Both the position numbers and the translations under genes were made by a program. This document shows, in pieces, positions 1 through 6,658 of a stretch of 6,658 nt of DNA. Source of the DNA: Clostridia bacterium (GTDB lineage: Bacteria; Bacillota; Clostridia; Oscillospirales; QAMX01); the NCBI GenBank assembly GCA_017547975.1, contig JAFYNU010000415.1, forward strand, positions 1-6,658, written 5' to 3'. Each line of letters opens with the position of its first letter. Positions within the stretch are counted from its first letter, which is position 1. The notes beneath the pieces were generated by a model. That model was not told the DNA's origin. It did no database searches and was given only the letters and a program-made list of their open reading frames with translations.

Positions 1-1050
1 AGAGAAGTCCGGGACACCTCCCTGCGTGTGCCCCATGGCGAAAGCGGTATCGTTGTGGACGTGAAGACCTTTACCCGCGAAAACGGCGACGAGGTCAACC
101 CCGGCGTCAACATGATCGTCAGAGTCTACATTGCCCAGAAGAGAAAGATCTCGGTGGGCGACAAGATGGCCGGCCGTCATGGTAACAAGGGTGTTGTATC
201 CCGCATCCTGCCCCAGGAGGATATGCCCTTCCTGCCCGACGGTACTCCGCTGGATATCGTACTGAACCCCCTTGGCGTACCTTCCCGAATGAACATCGGT
301 CAGGTACTGGAAGTGCACCTGGGCCGTGCCGCAAAGGCACTGGGCTGGAAGATTGCCACCCCGGTATTCGACGGCGCCAAGGAAGAAGAAATTGAAGAAA
401 CCCTGCGTCTGGCCGGCATGCAAACCAACGGCAAGACCAAGCTTTACGACGGCCGTACCGGCCTCCCCTTCGACAACGAGGTCACGGTAGGCTACATGTA
501 CTACCTCAAGCTCTTGCATCTGGTAGACGACAAGATCCACGCCCGCTCCACCGGTCCCTACTCCCTGGTCACCCAGCAGCCTCTGGGCGGTAAAGCTCAG
601 TTCGGCGGTCAGCGTTTCGGTGAAATGGAAGTTTGGGCTCTGGAAGCCTACGGCGCTGCTTATACGCTTCTCGAAATCCTCACCGTCAAGTCCGACGATA
701 TCGTGGGCCGTGTCAAGACCTACGAAGCCATTGTCAAGGGACAGAACGTACCTCGTCCGGGCATTCCCGAATCCTTCAAGGTTCTGGTCAAGGAACTCCA
801 GTCCCTGGCTCTGGACATCCGTGTCCTCGACAAGGATATGAACGAGATCGAACTCAAGGAAGAGGAAGAAGAAGGCTTCGTCACCGATACGGAGTACGTT
901 GCTCCGCAGGACGACGAGCTGGGTGATTCGGGCTACGGCATTGAAAACGAAGATGGCGAACCCGAAGAGTCCGACGGCTTCGAGGATGAATTTTCCTTGG
1001 ACGGCGACTACGTATTTGAACCGGAAGAAGATTTTGACGGCGAGTTTTAA
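1..1050 (+). CDS. rpoB: RNA polymerase beta subunit, C-terminal part (5' end outside window)
   Basis: This is the last 349 codons of the beta subunit, open from base 1 in frame 1 and ending in TAA. With beta' it forms the catalytic core of RNA polymerase. The segment KMAGRHGNKG (from base 163) carries the two lysines (163-165 and 187-189) that correspond to E. coli K1065 and K1073 near the initiating nucleotide. PLGVPSRMNIGQ follows, and the family's C-terminal clamp block runs from GGKAQFGGQRFGE (from base 586) through WALEAYGAAYTL. After the conserved IRVLD end block there is an acidic tail (bases 859-1047, 63 residues, 29 of them Asp/Glu, no Lys or Arg). The rifampicin-resistance region lies upstream and is not visible. 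The gene is followed after 18 bases by rpoC, as expected of a shared rpoBC transcript. Identity is certain; the true start is not in the window. Confidence 0.99.
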   Translation, partial: REVRDTSLRVPHGESGIVVDVKTFTRENGDEVNPGVNMIVRVYIAQKRKISVGDKMAGRHGNKGVVSRILPQEDMPFLPDGTPLDIVLNPLGVPSRMNIGQVLEVHLGRAAKALGWKIATPVFDGAKEEEIEETLRLAGMQTNGKTKLYDGRTGLPFDNEVTVGYMYYLKLLHLVDDKIHARSTGPYSLVTQQPLGGKAQFGGQRFGEMEVWALEAYGAAYTLLEILTVKSDDIVGRVKTYEAIVKGQNVPRPGIPESFKVLVKELQSLALDIRVLDKDMNEIELKEEEEEGFVTDTEYVAPQDDELGDSGYGIENEDGEPEESDGFEDEFSLDGDYVFEPEEDFDGEF

Positions 1051-1052
1051 TC

Positions 1053-1058
1053 AGGGGG
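1053..1058 (+). promoter_or_regulatory. Ribosome binding site of rpoC
   Basis: AGGGGG lies 10 bases before the GTG at 1069, inside the 18-base rpoB-rpoC gap. It supports the GTG start over the in-frame ATG at 1084, which would place this motif 25 bases away. Confidence 0.75.
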
Positions 1059-1068
1059 AAAAGACAGA

Positions 1069-4755
<3,687 letters not shown>

Positions 4756-4768
4756 GAAACGGTTTTCA

Positions 4769-4797
4769 TTGACAAATTGCAAATTTTAGGATATAAT
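4769..4797 (+). promoter_or_regulatory. Perfect-consensus sigma-70/sigma-A promoter of the str genes
   Basis: The -35 box TTGACA (4769-4774) and the -10 box TATAAT (4792-4797) both match the consensus exactly and are separated by 17 bases, the optimal spacing. The flanking sequence is A/T-rich and there is no extended -10 TG. Transcription should begin near 4803-4805. The promoter starts 13 bases after the rpoC stop codon and points at rplGB-rpsL-rpsG-fusA, so these genes can be expressed separately from rpoBC. Activity is inferred from sequence only. Confidence 0.88.
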
Positions 4798-4807
4798 AGT
4801 AAAAGTG

Positions 4808-4836
4808 GTCAAATGCCGGGAACTCCGGCATTTGAC
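4808..4836 (+). promoter_or_regulatory. Perfect 12-bp stem-loop at the 5' end of the str transcript
   Basis: GTCAAATGCCGG (4808-4819) and CCGGCATTTGAC (4825-4836) are exact reverse complements around the 5-base loop GAACT. Wobble pairs plus one G-C pair could extend the stem by three. It begins about four bases after the predicted transcription start. No T-run follows, so it does not look like a Rho-independent terminator. It could be a 5' stabilising hairpin, a protein-binding leader element or a DNA operator dyad; the sequence alone does not decide. Confidence 0.8.
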
Positions 4837-4863
4837 TGCGAACCGGTATCTGCGGAGAAGCAG
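4836..4863 (+). promoter_or_regulatory. Candidate stem-internal loop-stem overlapping the rplGB ribosome binding site
   Basis: CTGC (4836-4839) can pair with GCAG (4860-4863), and CCG (4843-4845) with CGG (4853-4855). This leaves a purine-only internal loop, GAA opposite AGAA, and a 7-base apical loop. The last pairs take up the first bases of the AGGAGG at 4862-4867. The structure is short and has a competing fold (CTGC 4850-4853 with the same GCAG), so it is only a candidate. Purine-rich internal loops that form G-A pairs are typical targets of L7Ae-family proteins, but the canonical kink-turn pattern (three-base bulge then GA, opposite GA) is not met. Confidence 0.3.
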
Positions 4864-4867
4864 GAGG
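4862..4867 (+). promoter_or_regulatory. Ribosome binding site of rplGB
   Basis: AGGAGG lies 9 bases before the ATG at 4877. It fixes the start there rather than at the in-frame GTG at 4805, which would fall at the predicted transcription start and has no upstream binding site. Confidence 0.9.
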
Positions 4868-4876
4868 ACAGGAACC

Positions 4877-5113
4877 ATGAAACTGGAAGGAAAAAACTTC
4901 GCCGTCGGGGTGAAGGAAGCCCGGAAAGCTTTTCGTGACCATAAAGTCACTGCCGTCTACCTGGCCTGCAACGCCTACGAAGGGGTGGTTGAGCCCCTGA
5001 AGGAGCTTGCGAAAGAAGCAGGTATCATCCCCGACGAGGAGCACACCATGCGGGAACTTGGCCGCGCTTCGGGAATCGAAGTGGGAGCCGCCTGTGTGGT
5101 TGTGTACGAATAA
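4877..5113 (+). CDS. rplGB: L7Ae/L30e/S12e/Gadd45-family RNA-binding protein (YbxF/RplGB-like)
   Basis: A 78-residue protein in the position of Bacillus subtilis ybxF (rplGB), between rpoC and rpsL. The near-complete length (about 82 residues in B. subtilis), the AVGVKEARKAF segment (9-19) and the C-terminal LGRASGIEVGAA (61-72) fit the L7Ae fold; GIEVGAA is the loop that contacts kink-turn RNA in this family. The middle reads as an alternating beta/alpha pattern, with KVTAVYLACNA (23-33) a beta strand and VVEPLKELAKEAG (37-49) a helix. There is no signal peptide or membrane segment, so it should be cytoplasmic. YbxF from B. subtilis is known to bind kink-turn RNA, but its cellular role is not well settled. 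The ATG start is supported by AGGAGG nine bases upstream and by the promoter at 4769-4797. Codon choice (GGA, GGG, CGG, AAA) is less optimised than in rpsL and rpsG. Family assignment is firm; exact RNA target is unknown. Confidence 0.93.
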   Translation: MKLEGKNFAVGVKEARKAFRDHKVTAVYLACNAYEGVVEPLKELAKEAGIIPDEEHTMRELGRASGIEVGAACVVVYE

Positions 5114-5133
5114 GGTTGTAATCCGAAAGGACT

Positions 5134-5147
5134 GCAATATATATCAA
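5134..5147 (+). repeat. Left arm of 14-bp inverted repeat flanking rpsL
   Basis: GCAATATATATCAA is the exact reverse complement of bases 5611-5624 downstream of rpsL. Four A residues (5148-5151) and then CGGG (5152-5155) follow. CGGG is complementary to CCCG at 5607-5610, so the match resumes after a 4-base bulge and ends beside the rpsL ribosome binding site. The ATATATAT core lowers the significance somewhat. Confidence 0.75.
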
Positions 5148-5155
5148 AAAACGGG

Positions 5156-5163
5156 AAAGGAGG
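5156..5163 (+). promoter_or_regulatory. Strong ribosome binding site of rpsL
   Basis: AAAGGAGG is a near-complete match to the 16S rRNA anti-Shine-Dalgarno, 6 bases before the ATG at 5170. It directly abuts the CGGG at 5152-5155 that can pair with the region downstream of rpsL. Confidence 0.93.
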
Positions 5164-5169
5164 AACAAA

Positions 5170-5592
5170 ATGCCCACCTTTAATCAGCTTGTGAGAAAAG
5201 GCAGAGAGTCTGTTGCCAATAAGTCCACGACTCCCGCTCTTCAGGTTGGCCTCAACACCCTGCGCAAGGAACAGACCAATCTGAGCTCCCCTCAGAAGCG
5301 TGGTGTCTGCACCGTTGTTAAGACCGATACCCCTAAGAAGCCGAACTCCGCTATGCGTAAGATCGCTCGTGTACGTCTGACCAATGGCATGGAAGTCACC
5401 AGCTACATCCCCGGAGAAGGTCACAATCTCCAGGAGCACTCGGTGGTCATGATTCGCGGCGGCCGTGTTAAGGATATGCCTGGTGTGCGTTATCACATCA
5501 TCAGAGGTAAGCTTGACACCCAGGGCGTTGCTAACCGCAAGCAGGCCCGCAGCAAGTACGGCGCGAAGAGACCCAAGGCCTGCAAGAAGTAA
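5170..5592 (+). CDS. rpsL: 30S ribosomal protein S12
   Basis: Complete 140-residue S12, a decoding-centre protein of the 30S subunit. MPTFNQLVRKGR opens the protein. Residues 27-39 are the 13-residue insertion, compared with E. coli, that Firmicute S12 proteins carry before PQKRGVC (41-47). TPKKPNS holds K56, the equivalent of E. coli K42 (mature numbering), and GGRVKD holds K101 (E. coli K87). Both are wild-type lysines, so no classic streptomycin-resistance substitution is seen. D102 corresponds to the aspartate that RimO methylthiolates in E. coli; whether it is modified here is unknown. GEGHNLQEHSV and RKQARSKYG are intact. The C-terminus, KRPKACKK, is slightly extended and has an unusual cysteine. 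The gene is 56 bases after rplGB and 107 before rpsG. The start is supported by AAAGGAGG and by family alignment. Confidence 0.99.
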   Translation: MPTFNQLVRKGRESVANKSTTPALQVGLNTLRKEQTNLSSPQKRGVCTVVKTDTPKKPNSAMRKIARVRLTNGMEVTSYIPGEGHNLQEHSVVMIRGGRVKDMPGVRYHIIRGKLDTQGVANRKQARSKYGAKRPKACKK

Positions 5593-5604
5593 GCCGAGCA
5601 CAAA

Positions 5605-5629
5605 TGCCCGTTGATATATATTGCGGGCA
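5605..5629 (+). promoter_or_regulatory. Stem-loop downstream of rpsL
   Basis: TGCCCG (5605-5610) pairs exactly with CGGGCA (5624-5629) around a 13-base A/T-rich loop. The loop contains almost the entire right arm of the inverted repeat that matches the region before rpsL, so this local fold and the long-range pairing exclude each other. No T-run follows, so a terminator role is unlikely. Confidence 0.65.
5611..5624 (+). repeat. Right arm of 14-bp inverted repeat flanking rpsL
   Basis: TTGATATATATTGC is the exact reverse complement of 5134-5147, 463 bases upstream. With CCCG (5607-5610) added it can pair with 18 bases before rpsL, interrupted by one 4-base bulge. It may be a long-range mRNA pairing element or a duplicated short sequence in inverted orientation. 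Confidence 0.75.
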
Positions 5630-5638
5630 CAAAACACG

Positions 5639-5659
5639 GTTGGTGTGAAAGACACCGAC
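5639..5659 (+). promoter_or_regulatory. Second stem-loop in the rpsL-rpsG gap
   Basis: GTTGGTGT (5639-5646) pairs with ACACCGAC (5652-5659), seven Watson-Crick pairs and one G-U, around the 5-base loop GAAAG. It lies 25 bases before the rpsG Shine-Dalgarno and is not followed by a T-run. In E. coli the corresponding gap carries the S7 translational repressor site; a similar role here is only inferred from position. Confidence 0.6.
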
Positions 5660-5684
5660 AGAGTACCTAAATTTATTCCTGAAG

Positions 5685-5691
5685 AAGGAGG
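5685..5691 (+). promoter_or_regulatory. Ribosome binding site of rpsG
   Basis: AAGGAGG lies 8 bases before the GTG at 5700. It decides this non-ATG start, which also gives the conserved S7 N-terminus MPRRG. Confidence 0.93.
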
Positions 5692-5699
5692 GAAGAGTA

Positions 5700-6170
5700 G
5701 TGCCCAGAAGAGGTAATGTACCCAAGAGAGAGGTTCTTGCCGATCCTATCTACAATTCCGTTCAGGTCACCAAACTCGTCAATGGCATCATGTATGATGG
5801 TAAGAAGGGTGTAGCCCAGAAGATCGTTTACGATGCTTTTGAGATTGTTGCTGAAAAGAGCGGAAAGAACGCCCTTGAAGTGTATCTCCAGGCCATGGAT
5901 AATATCATGCCTGCCCTGGAAGTCAAGGCGCGCAGAGTTGGCGGCGCAACCTATCAGGTTCCCCTGGAAGTACGTCCCGAAAGACGTCAGACCCTGGGAA
6001 TCCGCTGGCTGGTAAGCTATGCCAGAAACAGAGGCGAACGCACCATGAGCGAACGTCTGGCCGGTGAAATTTTGGATGCTTCCAATAACGCCGGTAACGC
6101 TGTTAAGAAGCGTGAAGATACCCACAAGATGGCCGAAGCCAACAAGGCTTTTGCACATTTCCGTTGGTAA
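5700..6170 (+). CDS. rpsG: 30S ribosomal protein S7
   Basis: Complete 156-residue S7, the usual bacterial length, with GTG start and TAA stop. S7 binds the 3' major domain of 16S rRNA, nucleates assembly of the 30S head and lines the E and P sites. The protein begins MPRRGNVPKRE, with the basic N-terminal arm that contacts rRNA. It continues through KLVNGIMYDGKKGVAQKIVYDA, NIMPALEVKARRVGGATYQVP with the RNA-binding beta hairpin, and RWLVSYARNRGERTM, and ends in the conserved ANKAFAHFRW. No residue of note is missing. It sits between rpsL (107-base gap, two stem-loops) and fusA (93-base gap), the normal str order. The GTG start with a strong AAGGAGG may indicate tuned initiation. Identification is secure. 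Confidence 0.99.
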   Translation: MPRRGNVPKREVLADPIYNSVQVTKLVNGIMYDGKKGVAQKIVYDAFEIVAEKSGKNALEVYLQAMDNIMPALEVKARRVGGATYQVPLEVRPERRQTLGIRWLVSYARNRGERTMSERLAGEILDASNNAGNAVKKREDTHKMAEANKAFAHFRW

Positions 6171-6197
6171 GTTAACCCTTACTGAATTGTTTACAGT

Positions 6198-6221
6198 CCC
6201 ATGCCGCGGCGGTAGCATGGG
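6198..6221 (+). promoter_or_regulatory. Stem-loop in the rpsG-fusA gap
   Basis: CCCATGC (6198-6204) pairs exactly with GCATGGG (6215-6221) around a 10-base GC-rich loop. An alternative 6-bp pairing, CGGCGG (6207-6212) with CCGCCG (6242-6247), would bring structure close to the fusA Shine-Dalgarno. No T-run follows the first stem, so it is not a convincing terminator. Function is unknown. Confidence 0.5.
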
Positions 6222-6253
6222 TACGGTGGAAAAAATCTTTGCCGCCGGGATAT

Positions 6254-6257
6254 GGAG
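6254..6257 (+). promoter_or_regulatory. Weak ribosome binding site of fusA
   Basis: GGAG lies 6 bases before the ATG at 6264. It is clearly weaker than the sites before rpsL and rpsG, and it overlaps the alternative in-frame ATG at 6252. Confidence 0.6.
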
Positions 6258-6263
6258 CAGACA

Positions 6264-6658
6264 ATGCCAAGGCAGTATCCTCTGGATTTAACAAGAAATA
6301 TCGGAATTATGGCGCACATCGACGCCGGTAAGACCACCACCACCGAACGTATTCTCTTCTACACTGGGGTGAATTATAAGATCGGTGAAACCTACGAAGG
6401 CACGGCTACGATGGACTGGATGGAGCAGGAACAGGAACGTGGTATTACCATCACCTCGGCTGCTACCACCTGTCATTGGAATGGCAACCGTATCAATATC
6501 ATCGACACTCCGGGCCACGTTGACTTTACGGTCGAAGTGGAAAGAAGCTTGCGCGTACTGGACGGTTCCGTCACGGTATTCTGTGCCAAGGGCGGCGTCG
6601 AACCCCAGTCCGAAACCGTATGGCGTCAGGCCGATAAATACTCGGTCCCCCGTATGGC
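6264..6658 (+). CDS. fusA: Elongation factor G, N-terminal part (3' end outside window)
   Basis: The first 131 codons of EF-G plus two bases, running off the window end. EF-G is the cytoplasmic GTPase that drives ribosomal translocation and, with RRF, ribosome recycling. The G1/P-loop AHIDAGKTT is at 17-25. Switch I ends in RGITI (59-63) with the magnesium-binding Thr62. The G3 motif DTPGH (81-85) carries His85, the catalytic histidine equivalent to E. coli His92. MDWMEQEQERG and VEPQSETVWRQAD are typical of bacterial EF-G and distinguish it from EF-Tu, LepA and IF2. G4 and later domains lie outside. The ATG at 6264 is chosen because GGAG precedes it and the protein then begins MPRQYPLDLTRNIGI. 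An in-frame ATG at 6252 would add only four residues and lacks a good binding site. Codon 9 is TTA, one of only two such rare codons in the window. Position after rpsG supports the housekeeping copy rather than a paralogue. Confidence 0.98.
   Translation, partial: MPRQYPLDLTRNIGIMAHIDAGKTTTTERILFYTGVNYKIGETYEGTATMDWMEQEQERGITITSAATTCHWNGNRINIIDTPGHVDFTVEVERSLRVLDGSVTVFCAKGGVEPQSETVWRQADKYSVPRM

Noticed and set aside
4808..4836. The hairpin as a Rho-independent terminator for rpoBC.
   Set aside because: The strong stem is not followed by a T-run on the + strand, and on the minus strand only a broken one is present. It also lies downstream of the new promoter, where a terminator would block the str genes.
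4805..4876. In-frame GTG at 4805 giving a 102-residue version of the L7Ae-like protein.
   Set aside because: It lies at the predicted transcription start with no ribosome binding site. The extra 24 residues are encoded by the leader hairpin and do not resemble the family, while ATG 4877 has AGGAGG at good spacing.
5116..5144. Possible promoter before rpsL (TTGTAA and TATATA, 16-base spacing).
   Set aside because: Only four of six matches in each box, within an A/T repeat that is better explained as one arm of the inverted repeat.
5170..5592. S12 insertion at residues 27-39 as something unusual.
   Set aside because: The insertion is normal in Firmicute S12, for example B. subtilis, and is a lineage marker rather than a novelty.
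4975..5655. A 226-codon minus-strand frame over rplGB and rpsL, and a 181-codon one over rpsG (5673-6218).
   Set aside because: Both mirror the rpsL and rpsG codon frames, lack recognisable domains and ribosome binding sites, and result from the same codon bias.
6252..6263. Alternative fusA start at ATG 6252.
   Set aside because: In frame, but it adds only four residues not typical of EF-G and overlaps the GGAG that serves the ATG at 6264.

Overview
The window is a stretch of the core information-processing cluster of a bacterium. In order, all on the + strand, it holds the 3' part of rpoB (RNA polymerase beta), complete rpoC (beta'), a small L7Ae-like RNA-binding protein gene (rplGB, also called ybxF), rpsL (S12), rpsG (S7) and the 5' part of fusA (EF-G). 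The gene order suggests a Firmicute, as do the L7Ae-like gene between rpoC and rpsL, the 13-residue insertion near the N-terminus of S12, and the absence of the proteobacterial insertion in the beta' trigger loop. The GC-rich wobble bases and the wording of RpoC fit Clostridia, most likely Oscillospiraceae/Ruminococcaceae (Faecalibacterium-like). That family placement is inferred from memory of related proteins, not from a search.

Layout. Bases 1-1050 are the last 349 codons of rpoB. After 18 bases, rpoC (1069-4755) follows in the same transcription unit. The 121-base gap 4756-4876 carries a perfect consensus sigma-70/sigma-A promoter, a 12-bp perfect hairpin at the predicted 5' end of the transcript, and a second weak stem-loop that reaches the Shine-Dalgarno of rplGB. 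Then come rplGB (4877-5113), rpsL (5170-5592), rpsG (5700-6170) and fusA (from 6264, cut by the window end). This is the str operon order; tuf would be expected next. No intrinsic terminator is visible, so rpoBC transcripts probably read into the str genes in addition to the dedicated promoter.

Together the genes make the catalytic core of RNA polymerase, two 30S ribosomal proteins (decoding centre and head), a probable kink-turn RNA-binding protein and the translocation GTPase. There is no mobile element, CRISPR array, tRNA or rRNA in the window, and no novel multi-gene system. The unusual signals lie between genes. The most interesting is a pair of exactly complementary 14-mers flanking rpsL, whose pairing would end directly beside the rpsL ribosome binding site. 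There are also structured leaders before rplGB and rpsG, and long, purely acidic tails on both beta and beta'.
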